Below are positions 1-12,925 of a stretch of 64,000 nt of DNA, piece by piece. Position 1 is the first letter of the stretch. The number at the start of each line of letters is the position of its first letter. The position numbers were made by a program, and so were the translations under genes. Source of the stretch: Gordionus sp. m RMFG-2023 (lineage: Eukaryota; Nematomorpha; Gordioida; Chordodea; Parachordodidae); contig NC_088777.1 in NCBI RefSeq assembly GCF_954871325.1, forward strand, positions 43,315,366-43,379,365, in the 5' to 3' direction. The notes under the pieces were generated by a model, which saw only the letters and a program-made list of their open reading frames with translations, was not told the origin of the DNA and searched no databases.

Positions 1-22
1 TCAAAAAAATTAAAGATCTCAG

Positions 23-2002
23 GAGACCCCAATGAAGGATTTTACCTTTGTCGGCAGATTTCCAGCAATTTATTATGCATTTACTCTTCTCTGGGGTGAT
101 ATGTATCCTTTTTTAAATATTTTTTTCTCTTAGTTCTTTTTATGTTTTTTTTCATAGATTATATGCACATATTTTTTTCAATTTAATTTTTAATATATTC
201 TTATTTGTTTTTTGACATATATTTTTAATTCAAAAAATTTTATTAAAAAATAATAATAAATTTAAAAACAAAAAATAATTGAATCTTTTTCCAAAACTAT
301 TCGTTCTCTTAAAAATCAAAATTTAGTTGCCATCTCGAATAGTGCACTTGCTTTAAAAATAAAAGACAGACTATTATTTGATTTTTAATTTTTCAATGTA
401 GAAATGGTCTCAGTTTTTTTAAATTTTATTTGTCTAGGTTTGGTCAGACACTCACTCCAAGTCAATTTAGAATTATTTAGCTAGATAGGATCACTTTGCT
501 AAACCTGTCATGACTTCCCCCTAAAAATTAAATGAAATATAATATAACGATTAATATTTTAAAACATTTTTTTATATATATACAAATTAAATAAGTTTAA
601 AAAAAATGAGCATAATACCGAAGTTATAATTACACCAAAAAAGGTTAAAGTTAACCTTGAATTACAAGGTTTTTTTTTTCTTATTTAAATATTTAAAAAA
701 AGGATAAAAATTTCAAAGTTACCCTAAAAAAACAAACGAATATCTCTATGAAATTGGATATTTTTTCCAAGGTTTAACTGAAACTTTATAAATACCAACT
801 TCGATCACTATCAACGATTTTAAAAAATTTATCTGTTACTTTTCATATTTTTCCCTGCCTTTTAAATAAAACTTACATTTTAGAAAATATTTTTTTAAAT
901 TAAGTAAAAAAAAATGCATAAATTCAAACCAACATTCCTGTCTACTTGCTTTCTCATATTGATATCAAAATTTTTCATAAATCACGTTGGTAAGTTCTCA
1001 AATTTATTTTTTCTTCTTTATTAAGCTTTTCTTTTTTGGAAGTTATCCATCAGACTTGACATTGAATTCTATATATTTTAGGAAAAAAATCTTAATAAAT
1101 ACAATAAGATTATTAACTGTTATTATCATATAGAAACCTATATATGTCCGTGTGTGAGAAGTATTCCCATGGATTGCATTGTTAGAAACTTAACTTTCAT
1201 ATATACGCAAAGAGGTATTATAACAAAATAAAAATATAACTCTTATACATTATACCTCTCATGATTCATCTCTTTTTTAATTTATGGACGCTCTAGAGAA
1301 TAATAATATTAAAAAAGGCCATTTCAAGAGAATACGGTTTTTTCAAAGCGATTTTTGGGTTATGTCACCAGCAATTATATTTTTATTTCCAAACAAAGGT
1401 TAACAATTTAATATGATATTTTAAAAATAAATAAATCCAGTTCCCCTTTAAAAATCGTAAATAGAAAATAAACTGGTTTGATTTTAATAAAGATAGAATT
1501 GGCGACTAAAATAGGGTTCCGAATTAAAATATTATATTATATTTAAAAAAATTAATTCGACAAGTTAATGTCCTTTGTTTGGAAATAAATGTAAAATTGT
1601 TAGTATAGCATTAACCATAAACCGCGTTGAAAAAAAAAGTTCTGCCTGGAAATGGCCTAATGAATATTTTTAAAATTACTTATAATTTGGCTCAAGTGTC
1701 ACTCTTTTTCAACAATGATTGAGTGCATCTATTTGTTCAGTCAGCCATAAACTCCTCTATACTAAATTTAAGAAAATGGTTGTTAAAGTCATTATATCTC
1801 ATTCTATAAATATCTTAATTATTAAAATTCACCAAATAATTTTTTTTAAATAAAATAAAATATAAAATTTCCAGCATCGGGAGTGATAAATGGTCCCTGT
1901 TTTCAAGATGAACTTGTAACTTATACTCCATTTCACTGTTTCGCTACTTATCTAATTACTCAAGGATTAGCATCCCTTCGGCTCTTCCTTACTTTAGCGC
2001 TA
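23..2002 (+). CDS. Partial gene, unrecognised multi-pass membrane protein (two exons)
   Basis: Two open segments join in frame. Exon A (23-95) follows an AG acceptor and ends before a GTGATA donor in phase 1. Exon B (1875-2002) follows TTTCCAG, supplies the two missing bases, and ends before GTAAAG in phase 0. The joined reading includes KDFTFVGRFPAIYYAFTLLW followed by SGVINGPCFQDELVTYTPFH and a leucine-rich stretch, giving two hydrophobic segments that could be membrane helices separated by a short polar loop with one Cys. The intron between them (96-1874) is 1.8 kb, far longer than the introns of NFU1, and holds nothing I recognise. The gene must start before the window, and its later exons were not found; 2003-2467 shows nothing else. 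The family is not recognised. The matching phase and non-random composition are the whole case. Confidence 0.4.
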
Positions 2003-2467
2003 GTAAAGAAAATACATATTCTTAGCTAATATATTTTTTATCATTATACTATACCGATAATTTTATTTTTTTATTATTATTATATTTATGATGACTGAAA
2101 ATTGGCCTTCTGGAAATTTGGCCTCCAAAATCCTCCCCCCCCCCTATTTGCCACTCTTTTTCATAAATATTTAAGAAAAATAAGAACAATTGAATTACCG
2201 TGACAAAAATTTTGCAGATGATATTAAAGCCTGCATTAACATACTTCTTTTTAATTGACATTGTGTCATTTTTTCTATCAAGTTAGAATTAAAAAAAGAT
2301 TTATTTTCTCTAAAAAGAAGTCAGTATAGTATGTCTCTGAAAAAGGAGTAACTGTAGCATTTGAAAGATTGCAAAAGAATAAAATTATTAACTAAACTAT
2401 AAATAGTTATATATAAAAGTAATTATGTGTCAAAATTATGCCATCCAGTAAATAATAAATTTAAAAC

Positions 2468-2990
2468 TAGGGTTGTGCATCTGACTGGTCAAATACGATT
2501 CGGTCAAATGACCGACATTTGACCGGTCAAATATAGTCCAGTACGGTCAAATATGATCAAATTCAAATAAATGTTTTTTACGCCAATATTAACTTTAATT
2601 TGTATATATATATAATATTTTAATGAATCTATGTAATATTAAATTTCATAATATTTTTTTGATTCATTCCATAGTTAATGTTTCGCTCTCTGAGGCAGAG
2701 TCTTGTTCCGATTCATATTCAATATCATTATTTTCCTTAATACTTTTAATCAATCTTAAGTTATGATACACTTTGCCAATTTTCCTGTTGTAGATGTCTT
2801 CAATCGATTTCTGTTTTTCGTATGAATATTGCCCCAAACCGACCTATTTCTTCCTGAAGAAGAAGTCGAACTAAGAAATGTTAGTAAAATATTAGCCTCT
2901 TCTATTAATGTGCAAGGGGGCAAAATGCATTCCACCAACTTGAGGCCGAAATTTGATTGTTTTTTATGGGAAGTCATTTCAACTTAATAT
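2468..2990 (-). mobile_element. hAT transposon remnant, 3' end with dimerisation-domain fragment
   Basis: On the minus strand, 2756-2977 encodes the C-terminal hAT dimerisation pattern: a degraded TSxSxRNRSVWGNIHTKNRNRL stretch ending in a KLAKCI-like segment, where intact hAT proteins have TSAASERNWS.. then KRRNRL. Downstream on that strand, 2468-2560 carries a terminus-like TAGGGTTGTGCATC followed by repeated GACCGGTCAAAT motifs, the usual look of hAT subterminal repeats. The start of the transposase and the other terminus were not found. The fragment is truncated and non-functional. Confidence 0.55.
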
Positions 2991-3084
2991 TAAATATGCC
3001 GCTTTTACTTCTAAAATTTATTATATCACTTAAAATTTGATTATTACCACCTTATAAAATCGTATCAGGTAAATTCATCGAAAC

Positions 3085-3372
3085 TTTTATAGCGAAACAC
3101 TTGTTCGCCAAACTTTTATGGCCAATGTCGTTTACCGCGAAAGAATTTTATAGCGAAGTTAGTATCGCGAAGCCAATTCCGCTAATTTAAAACATTTATA
3201 GCGAAGACAATATCGCGGATTTATATCCGCGAAACCTTAATCTCTAATTCATTAGAGCGAATAAATCTTAGTGAAACTTTTATCGCGAACCCTTTACAGC
3301 GAATTTTTTACCGTGAATGTTTTTGCGCGAGTTCATTATCGCGAAACAATAAATATATTGCGAATACATTTA
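3085..3372. repeat. Degenerate TATCGCGAA-rich block
   Basis: About 290 bp contain many variants of a 9-12 bp motif around TATCGCGAA, TATAGCGAA and TTACCGCGAA, mostly one orientation, with occasional inverted copies. The block stands out from AT-rich flanks by its CG content. Spacing is irregular (roughly 15-30 bp), so it is not a simple tandem repeat. It could be transposon subterminal sequence; no terminal inverted repeat or target duplication was seen. Confidence 0.5.
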
Positions 3373-4574
3373 TATAAAGGAAAACAACATATTGAATATT
3401 AATTTACTCAGAAAAGTTCCTTGAATCACAAATGCGAAATGTTTTATGGATCTTTTGTTACCTATTGTATATTAAGTGAGCATGTAACCTTTATCGGATA
3501 TGATGAAAAATAAATTAACCAATACCTTTGTGGGCTCTTTTCAGACATAGTTGTAAGTATAAAGGGGATATTTAGTTAAGGTTTTTACCCCAATAAATTC
3601 CCCCCCCCCCAACATAAATATTTAAAATGTGCTTTGAATTTGAACCAATATTTTGAAATGCTTAGAAATTTTTCCAATCAAGGTAATAAGAATTTTTTCT
3701 GATTTTCTCAGATTATTTTTAAAAATCATACAAGATTTTGATAAGTAAATTTTTTTAAATTTTCTCATAATTATTTTATTATTAAGACACAGAATAATGA
3801 TTAATTTGAAAACGCAAAAACATGCTTATACACTTAAATAAAATAAATAGTAAATATTTCTGAGCAATATATATAATATTTTATAAGAAATTCAATTCTA
3901 AGAAAATTAAAATTTTTACTTAGCAAAAATCATATTTTGGGAATTCAGTAAAAATTATTTTTAGTAGTTTTAATTTTGAGTAATTAAGGAAAAAATAATA
4001 ATATATACTGTAGCACTAACTTATATGTATTGTAGTTAAACATTACATATTGGCCTAAACTATGGAATTAATGTGTGAAAAGTTTGGCGAACTACATGCT
4101 TAAGGTTGCAATATTAGATTCAGTTTCATATTAAATTTTGAACTAATATTTTTCAGAAAAGATTAAAAAATATCTAAGATCGTAAAACCATAATATTCAA
4201 AATATTTTGAATTAGAGAAATCCCATATTTAACTTAGATGTAATTTATTTTTGAATCACCACAAAATTTGATAAAGGCAGTAACTCTTCGTTAATGATTG
4301 GCAAAAATGATTGATAAATTTTTATACATTAACTTCAGACAATAAATATTGGCGCAACGCATATATCAATTTCGCCAATAAGGATCGAGGTTTAGCCAAA
4401 ACTCAATGATTAATATATTAGTAAAACCTGAGTTCCTTTTGCGTGTTATAAAACTTCGAAGAAACGCATAGAGCAGGATAGCAAAAAATTATTACAGTAA
4501 ATTTTATAAATTAATAAAGACTAAAAGAAAATTAAAAACTCTCATTGAATCAATCTTGTACCTATTTTTTTTTA
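3373..4574. other. No recognisable gene
   Basis: AT-rich sequence with homopolymer runs, including a 10-base C run near 3601. No ORF, RNA gene or repeat could be supported on either strand. Confidence 0.5.
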
Positions 4575-5042
4575 ATAATGAGCCATAGAAGTGATAATTG
4601 TCATATAATCTTTATTTTTTAAATTTTTTTGACGCAAATGGATAAAAAATAAATTGTAAACATGTTAAATTGAAATTTTAGGGAAGATGAATTATGTAAC
4701 AGTGAAAATTGTCATAATCGTTATTTTTAAACTTTTTTAAAAAATATAAATTGTAAACATGTTAAATTAAAATTTTTTGGAAAGATGAACCATAGAAAAG
4801 TGGCAATTGTCATAATCTTTAACTTTAAACTTTTTTGAAGCAAATGGGTAAACATTTTAATAAGATTTCAGTGAAGATGTACCATAGAAAAGTGACAATT
4901 GTCAAAATCATTATAAACTTTTAAATTTTTTTGAAGCAAATGAATAAAAATATAAAGTGCAAACATGTTAAATTGAAATTTTAATGAAGATGTACCATAC
5001 ATAGTAAAGTGACAATTGTCAGAATCTTTATTTTTAAGCTAT
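4575..5042 (-). repeat. Small diverged array of the ~119-bp TGACAATTGTCA repeat
   Basis: About four units resemble the units of the large arrays at 9711-12925. Each has a core of TGACAATTGTCA or a variant, then ATAATC.TTATTTTTAA, TTTTTTGAAGCAAATG, an AACATGTTAAATT.AAATTTT stretch and GAAGATGTACCATAGAAAAG. Units are more diverged and shorter than those of the large arrays. No terminal repeat was found beside them, so this is probably the remains of a second, older copy of the same element family. Confidence 0.75.
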
Positions 5043-5719
5043 TTTGGGGAAACGAGCAAGTTTTTAGCCCACGCCCGTCTATCTAAGGGGCGGGAAAGTA
5101 AAATAATTTTAAAACGGACGACCGGGCGGGTTAATTAATTATCAAACTCTTCACATATTAAATAAGTTATAAACAGCAAAATAAAGTTTAATAAAAATAT
5201 AATTTATCGATTTTAAAATCAAGACAAATTTTATGAACTTTCAATCAAGTCTGAAATAACGTTTGTTTTCTCTCATATAAATATAATTAGGTAAAGATCA
5301 TACTTTACATATAACATGCGAGTAACCAGAGAGAGTAGAACTCCCCCCCCCTCACCGTAGTAAAAATTTTTCAAAAAATATAAAAGATTTTCATAATATG
5401 TTAATTGCAAAATAATCCAATATCCAGTTCAAAAAGATTTATTCTATTTTAAATTTTAGCAAATTCATAAAATTATAAAGTAAAAGTAAAAAAAAATTTA
5501 AAAAATAAAAAAGTTAACAACTTAACCAAATAAATTAAAGAATTGTAAAATCTAAAAATGTGCCAATTTTCTTCAAAATTAACATTCTCGATCTTTCTAA
5601 TTTCATTATATTCAAATAAATAATTCTCTTATAAAAAAACATACAATTTAGAATCATAATTAGGCAAATCAAATTATAAATCAACTAGAAACTATTTAAA
5701 TAAAAAGAGATAAATAACA
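5043..5719. other. Transposon-end-like GC patch, otherwise empty
   Basis: A GC-rich patch at 5050-5135 (CCCACGCCCGTC, GGGGCGGG, CGACCGGGCGGG) looks like a subterminal transposon fragment. The rest, including a C run near 5343, shows nothing recognisable. Confidence 0.3.
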
Positions 5720-6480
5720 TTCACTCACAACACTCCTTCCCTTAATTCGACCAACCATCATTCAAACAGCCAAATTTCCTATCAATTTCTATTTTAACGA
5801 TCTTGTATCTCCATCAAATATAATCTTCTTTTATTTCATATCCAATGTCTTGTTTTAATCATATCTTGAGTTAATCCTTTATGTCTTAGAAGTTCTAACG
5901 ACGGCTTTCCTTTGTCGAGTATTCTTAGCTTCTAACGACTGTTTATATCAGATTACAGCTTCATTTCCTTTACAAATTTTGCTTCTTCTATTAACAGGTT
6001 GATTTTCTTTCCTAGCTTCTTTTGCTTGTCAACCTTAAGTAAATGATATGAACTTCATCATTCACGATTAATTCTAGTCCTTTTTCTAACTTTTGTTTCT
6101 ATATACCAAAATGAATTTCTTGACAATTTGTATTAGCTTCTGTTGCCTGTTTCTAACGATCTTTTGTAAATGAATAGCGCTTCATCTCTGTAAACAATTG
6201 AAGATTTATACGATTAAATAAAAGGATTTACGATTTCTAATAATCTATTAATTCTAGTCTTTTTTCCAACTTTTGTTTCTTCTAGTATCACCATGAAATT
6301 CTTGACAATTCATCCTATTCTGTTGCTTGTTTCTAACGATCTCTTGTAACGATAACTACGATCTTATACTTTCATGTCTTATGCGACAGTTTGTTTTTGC
6401 CATGATAGATCCTATTGTTTCTTTATCCTAACTTGATCTTAGTCTTTTGTCTTAATGTCCAAGTCCTTTTATCAGTTTCT
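5720..6480. repeat. Pyrimidine-rich region with ~100-bp direct repeats
   Basis: The top strand is C/T-rich with CGA triplets, unlike the neighbouring A/T runs. Segments near 6070-6172 and 6250-6349 are imperfect direct copies: both contain ATTCTAGTC.TTTTTC.AAC, TTTTGTTTCT, AATTTCTTGACAATT and GTTTCTAACGATCT in order. Partial copies occur around 5885-6050. No sustained ORF on either strand. It may be an old tandem duplication or a transcribed untranslated region; neither can be shown. Confidence 0.5.
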
Positions 6481-8526
6481 GCCTAAAATATCCCGCCTAA
6501 CTTCTTTTATAATTTCTGAAATATTTTATCAATTTTTTCTCCTAAATTAATTCATATATGTATAATATACCTTTAACATTATTTTCTTACACTCGTTGAA
6601 AAAATTCAAATATATTTCTCTTTTATTCATTAATTTCATTCATTCTCATTATTGAAAAACAACTGTAATATATCTTTTTTTCACAATATCATTTTTTTAA
6701 CCTCAAATTCTTCTTTTTTTAAGCTTTTTAAATTTTCATACCCTTTTTTAATGAATCTTAGAACTCTTGTTACACACATATTAATTAAAAATCAAAACCA
6801 TTTTTTCCTTTTCTCTTAACAAGTATTTCTATAAATATCAGCATTAGTGTTGATATTGCCTAAGCATCGAGATTTCACTAATGGATGTCTAGACCTTTGT
6901 GCCACATATGAGGAGAATCTTTAGGCTTGAGTATTATTTTTCTGGATAAAATATTGAGTTAGCCGTTTGTAAAAATCAGTTCAAATCGAGCCGTTTACAA
7001 CTAGATAAAATGAAGAATCTCTCATTTGTGCAAGTATAGTGATCAAAATATATAATAATCTAAACGGATAAATTAATATCCTGCCAACAAAATAGCAAAG
7101 GTTGGCAGAAAGAAAAGATTATATAATATTTTTTACTAATTTATTAATTTTAGACGTTTTCTAAAAAATAACTAAATTGAGGTATTTACATAATAACACT
7201 AAAAAAATGTGAATGAGATAAATTAAAATTTTTTTAAATAATATTCTTATACTGCTCCCTAAAATCGAATATTGAGCATGAGTGTAAGTCAAATTATGTC
7301 AAATCAAATTTATAAATCTGCGTTATTTATCTCAACAATCATATATCTATGAAATTCTTCAACAAGATTTGAATTTTTGCACATGCTAATACAATACTTT
7401 ATATGATTTCTGATCTCAAATAAATTAATATCATTTTTTTTAAAGATACCGCATCAGGCCATTCTTATATTTTTTTATTAAATATGGCTTATCCATTCAT
7501 TCTTGTCATTAAAAATAAGTTCTTCATTTTTATTATTGTGGATTGATAGTGCTTTGTTACTCAATTTATTTTAAGCAGCTCCCTAATAAATACCACTACT
7601 ATCTTTTTTTATGAAGAAAATATGAATATCCGTAGAAGATATATTTAATTTATTTTTATTAATTTCTGTAGATTCAATATTTTAATTTTAGGATATTAAA
7701 AAAAGAGTTTTAAAAAAAATTGGGGTCAATTTTCCAGTCGATTTTCCTGAGTCAGTTTTAAATATGCCATTTTTCCGTGGCCAGAGATATTTAAAGGACC
7801 ATATTTCTGATTATTATTTATGAGTCACATGATTTTAATAATCACCATCATTGATAGATCTTAATAATACATGTTTATAATTTTAAACGGTATAGGCACT
7901 TTTTATAATTTTGTCCGTTTTTTAATTTTTTTAAATATTTTACCAGATATTATATGTTGTATTTTTTAAACTAATTTTAGTCAAATACTATATATCACTC
8001 ATAATAAATCATTGCTAAATTAGATATATCGAACGATAAATCAGCAAAAATATGATTATCATCCTGACCTTTTATGTTATTTTTACAATTTTGGATAGCT
8101 AATAGTTACCAAGAAAAACATCAAATTTTTGGTTTAAAACTCACTCAGGTGTTGAGATATTATAAGCGCCCAAAGTGTTAAATTTTTATTTAGAAGTAAT
8201 TAAGCCAGCATATACATTATATATTCTTGTAACGTAAATATTATAATAATATTAGCACTAGCAATATAACTTCCACACATGTGTGAGTTTAAGATCTTAA
8301 ATTTTATATTTTTCTTAGTTGCCATAGGTGCTCTTATTACATATATTTTAAAAAATCTGAAATGAGTTAAAACTCTTGTTGATATGCCGCACCTTCCTCT
8401 AAGTCATACACATATTATTACTTGATAAATTTAAATTTTTAATGAGTAAATTATAATATGCAATATATTAATAATAAAAATACATTTTCAAATATAAGTT
8501 CACGTATTAAGGCTTAATAATGCGGG
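6481..8526. other. No recognisable gene
   Basis: Two kilobases of AT-rich sequence without a convincing ORF, repeat or terminal inverted repeat. Confidence 0.45.
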
Positions 8527-8692
8527 TGTAGGAGCTGGAGATCCAGTGATTTTAACGGCAAATGTTCCCCTCAATATTGGTAACACGACCATTATAAGAA
8601 GCTTGTTACGGCACCACACAATGGAGTTCATACTGTTGAAAGAATTCAATTTTTAGAAGCGACCGATCCTGATATCAACTTTTGCTTATTGG
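8527..8692 (+). other. Coding-like segment of unknown identity
   Basis: This patch is less AT-rich than its surroundings and has two overlapping open frames with ordinary amino-acid composition. One reads NAGVGAGDPVILTANVPLNI and continues to a stop near 8660. The other, to about 8692, reads TAPHNGVHTVERIQFLEATD and ends before a GTAAAA donor. They could be adjacent exons or a frameshifted gene remnant. I do not recognise a family and could not find neighbouring exons. Confidence 0.25.
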
Positions 8693-9710
8693 TAAAAAAA
8701 TACAAATATCAATAATATTCCCAGATATATTTAAGGAGATCAGGGCAAATCTTAAGCATTTAGTAACTCTCATAAAATCTGTAAATATCAACAAAAAACA
8801 TTTGCTAATATTTTAAACGATAGCTGATTAACTAGGGATAGATAATACAGGGTATATATATGAGACTCCCACTTAGTAAAATATAATATAAAATATATTT
8901 CAATAATAAAATCTAGAATCATTTCTAAAAAAAAATTTGAGTATTAAAAATTTTTAAATGTAAATAAAAAATTTTTTTCTCTCTCTCTCTTTAGCTTACA
9001 TCTTTTCTGGTTGTAAACTCCTTCAATATCTCTCTTCACTTTATGTTATTCATACTATCTCTTTTATCTAATTTATACTTCTTCATATTGGCTCTAACTT
9101 TATGGCTAGTGTTGCGTAATCGGCTAAAAACTACGCCTAAGCCTAATAAGGCTAAGCCTAAAAATCGGCTAAAACTAAAAATCGGCTAAGCCTAATTTGG
9201 TTAAGCCTAAAAATCGGCTAAGCCTATATAAATCTGCTAAAATTAAATTAGTCAAAATTCTGCATCGATGCTTAGTATTAATTATTATTTATTTATTTTA
9301 GTAAAATAATTTATTTTATTTATATTTAATGTAAATATTTTATTATTATCAACAAATAAACATGATATGATTTAATATTTTTTATTTATATTATTATATT
9401 TTGAAATGAAAATAAATTTATTTATTTGATGTTATTTTAATAAAAAAAATAATATGCTGCTATATTGTAAAATTGTAATATTCTTTTTAATATAATTTAT
9501 TAGTGATTTTCACAATCTTCTTTATAAATACATCTTTTATTGAGGAATTATATTGTAAATTTTATTAGATAAATAAACAATCTTTTAGGTGAAATCTTTT
9601 ATAATTTTTTTATCATTTTTTTAAAATTATCTATTTTTTATTAAATGAGGTGGATTTTATGAAACTTTTTTGATGATTTTATATGATCTTTTTAAGGATA
9701 ATATTTTAAT

Positions 9711-11395
9711 GTGACAATTGTCATAATCGTTATTTTATAAGTTTTTTGAATTTTTTTGAAGAAAATAGGTTAAAATAAGTATTAATAACATGTGTAAATA
9801 TAAATTTAGTGAAGATGTACTAAAGAAAAGTGACAATTGTCATAATCGCTATTTTTAAAGTTTTTTGATTTTTTTTGACGACAATATGTTAAAATAAGTA
9901 TTAATAACATGTTTAAATAAAAATTTAGTGAAGATGTACCATAGAAAATTGACAATTGTCATAATAGTTATTTTTAAAGTTTTTTGTATTTTTTTGAAGA
10001 AAATATGTTAAAATAATAAGTATTAAAAACATGGTTAAATAAAAATTTAGTGAAGATGTACCATAGAAAAGTGACAATTGTCATAATCGTTATTTTATAA
10101 GTTTTTTGAATTTTTTTTGAAGAAAATATGTTAAAATAAGTATTAATAACATGTGTAAATATAAATTTAGTGAAGATGTACCATAGAAAATTGACAATTG
10201 TCATAATAGTTATTTTTAAAGTTTTTTGTATTTTTTTGAAGAAAATATGTTAAAATAAGTATTAAAAACATGTTTAAATAAAAATTTAGTGAAGATGTAC
10301 CATAGAAAAGTGACAATTATCATAATCGTTATTTTATAAGTTTTTGGAATTTTTTTGAAGAAAATTTGTTAAAATAAGTATTAATAACATGTGTAAATAT
10401 AAATTTAGTGAAGATGTACCATAGAAAAGTGACAATTGTCATAATCGTTATTTTATACGTTTTTTGAATTTTTTTGAAGAAAATTTGTTAAAATAAGTAT
10501 TAAAAACATGTTTAAATAAAAATTTAGTGAAGATGTACCATAGAAAAGTGACAATTGTCATAATCGTTATTTTATACGTTTTTTGAATTTTTTTGAAGAA
10601 AATAGGTTAAAATAAGTATTAATAACATGTGTAAATATAAATTTAATGAAGATGTACCAATGAAAAGTGACATTTGTCATAATCGTTATTTTATAAGCTT
10701 TTTGAATTTTTTTGAAAAAAATATGTTAAAATAAGTAGTAAAAACATGTTTAAAATAAAAATTTAGTGAAGATGTACCATAGAAAAGTGACAATTATCAT
10801 AATCGTTATTTTATAAGTTTTTGGAATTTTTTTGAAGAAAATTTGTAAAAATAAGTATTAATAACATGTGTAAATATAAATTTAGTGAAGATGTACCATA
10901 GAAAAGTGACAATTGTCATAATCGTTATTTTATAAGTTATTTGAATTTTTTTGAAGAAAATATGTTAAAATAAGTATTGATAACATGTTTAAATAAAATT
11001 TAGTGAAGATGTACCATAGAAAATTGACATTGTCATAATGGTTATTTTTAAAGTTTTTTGAATTTTTTGACGAAAATATGTTAAAATAAGTATTAATAAC
11101 ATGTGTAAATATAAATTTAGTGAAGACAATGAAAAGTGACAATTGTCATAATCGTTATTTTTAAAGTTTTTTGAATTTTTTTGAATTTTTTGACGAAAAT
11201 ATGTTAAAATAAGTATTAATAACATGTGTAAATATAAATTTAGTGAAGATATACTCTAGATAAGCGACAATTGTCATAATCATTATTTTTTAAATTTTTT
11301 GATTTTTGTTGACGGAATAAATAACATGTTTAAATAAAAATTTAGTAAAGATGTACTATAGAAAAGTGACAATTGTCATAATCGTTATTTTTAAA
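9711..11395 (-). repeat. Left arm: about 15 tandem ~119-bp units
   Basis: Each unit contains GTGACAATTGTCATAATCG, a TTATTTT(TA)AAGTTTTTTGAATT stretch, TTTTTTGAAGAAAATATG, TTAAAATAAGTATTAATAAC, ATGTGTAAATATAAATTTAG and TGAAGATGTACCATAGAAAA. Two main variants (with ATGTGTAAATATAAA or ATGTTTAAATAAAAA) partly alternate, suggesting duplication of dimers. The core TGACAATTGTCA is a perfect 12-bp palindrome. Confidence 0.95.
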
Positions 11396-11714
11396 ATATC
11401 TTTGATGTAAATGGGTAAAAATATAGATTGTAAAATTAAAATTGCCTGAGTATATGCCATAGAAACACATATGGTAATAATAGATTCTTCCCCAAAAACA
11501 GGAGCAAATTGGCATTTTATTACATTTGTTCATTGGGTCAGAAATTAATATGCAAAATTTATATCATAATATCTAATCCTAAGTTAGAAATTATTATTTT
11601 TTTTACCAATTTTCATCAGACAATCTTGTTTAAAATTTGGGTAAACTTTTTTTTCTATTTTAAAATCAATATCGATGCAAGTTAACTATTTTCGTCAAAA
11701 AAAATCAAAAAACT
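11396..11714. other. Unique centre of the foldback element
   Basis: About 300 bp between the two opposed arrays. No ORF of note and no transposase similarity; it would be the loop of the hairpin formed by the arms. Confidence 0.6.
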
Positions 11715-12925
11715 TTAAAAATAACGATTATGACAATTGTCGCTTACCTAGAGTACATCTTCACTAAATTTTTATTTAAACATGTTATCAATACTTATTT
11801 TAAAATATCTGTCAATAAAATTCAAAAAATTTTAAAAATAACGATTATGACAATTGTCCCTTTTCATTGGTACATCTTCACTAAATTTATATTTACACAT
11901 GTTATTAATACTTATTTTAACATATTTTCGTCAAAAAAATTCAAAAAACTTTAAAGATAACGATTATGACAATTGTCACTTTTTTATGGTACATCTTCAC
12001 TAAATTTTTATTTAAACATGTTTTTAATATTTATTTTAACATATTTTCTTCAAAAATATTCAAAAAACTTTAAAAGAACAATTGTGACAAATGTCACTTT
12101 TCATTGGTACATCTTCACTAAATTTATATTTACACATGTTATTAATACTTATTTTGACATATTTTCGTCAAAAAAATTCAAAAAACTTTAAAATTAACCA
12201 TTATGACAATTGTCACTTTTCATTGGTACATCTTCACTAAATTTATATTTACACATGTTATTAATTCTTATTTTAACATATTTTCGTCAAAAAAATTCGA
12301 AAAACTTTAAAAATAACGATTATGACAATTGTCACTTTTCTATGGTACATCTTCACTAAATTTATATTTACACATGTTATTAATACTTATTTTTCGTCAA
12401 AAAAATTCAAAAAACTTTAAAATTAACCATTATGACAATTGTCACTTTTCATTGGTACATCTTCACTAAATTTATATTTACACATGTTATTAATTCTTAT
12501 TTTAACATATTTTCGTCAAAAAAATTCGAAAAACTTTAAAAATAACGATTATGACAATTGTCACTTTTCTATGGTACATCTTCACTAAATTTATATTTAC
12601 ACATGTTATTAATACTTATTTTAACATTATTTTCGTCAAAAAAAAACAAAAAACTTTAAAATTAACCATTATGACAATTGTCACTTTTCATTGGTACATC
12701 TTCACTAAATTTATATTTACACATGTTATTAATTCTTATTTTAACATATTTTCGTCAAAAAAATTCGAAAAACTTTAAAAATAACGATTATGACAATTGT
12801 CACTTTTCATTGGTACATCTTCACTAAATTTGTATTTACACATGTTATTAATACTTATTTTAACATACTTTCTTCAAAAAAATTCAAAAAACTTATAAAA
12901 GAACGATTATGACAATTATCACATT
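11715..12925 (+). repeat. Right arm: about 11 tandem ~119-bp units, inverted
   Basis: Same unit as the left arm in reverse orientation. The open frames here (repeating peptides such as TKFIFTHVINTYFNIFSS) are by-products of the repeat length. Three consecutive unit pairs between about 12070 and 12790 are nearly identical, indicating recent unequal exchange or replication slippage in this arm. Confidence 0.95.

Noticed and set aside
9974-12778. Many short open frames encoding near-identical peptides (TKFIFTHVINTYFNIFSS type)
   Set aside because: They follow the ~119-bp repeat unit in both orientations; the frame is open because of A/T-rich repeat sequence, not coding constraint.
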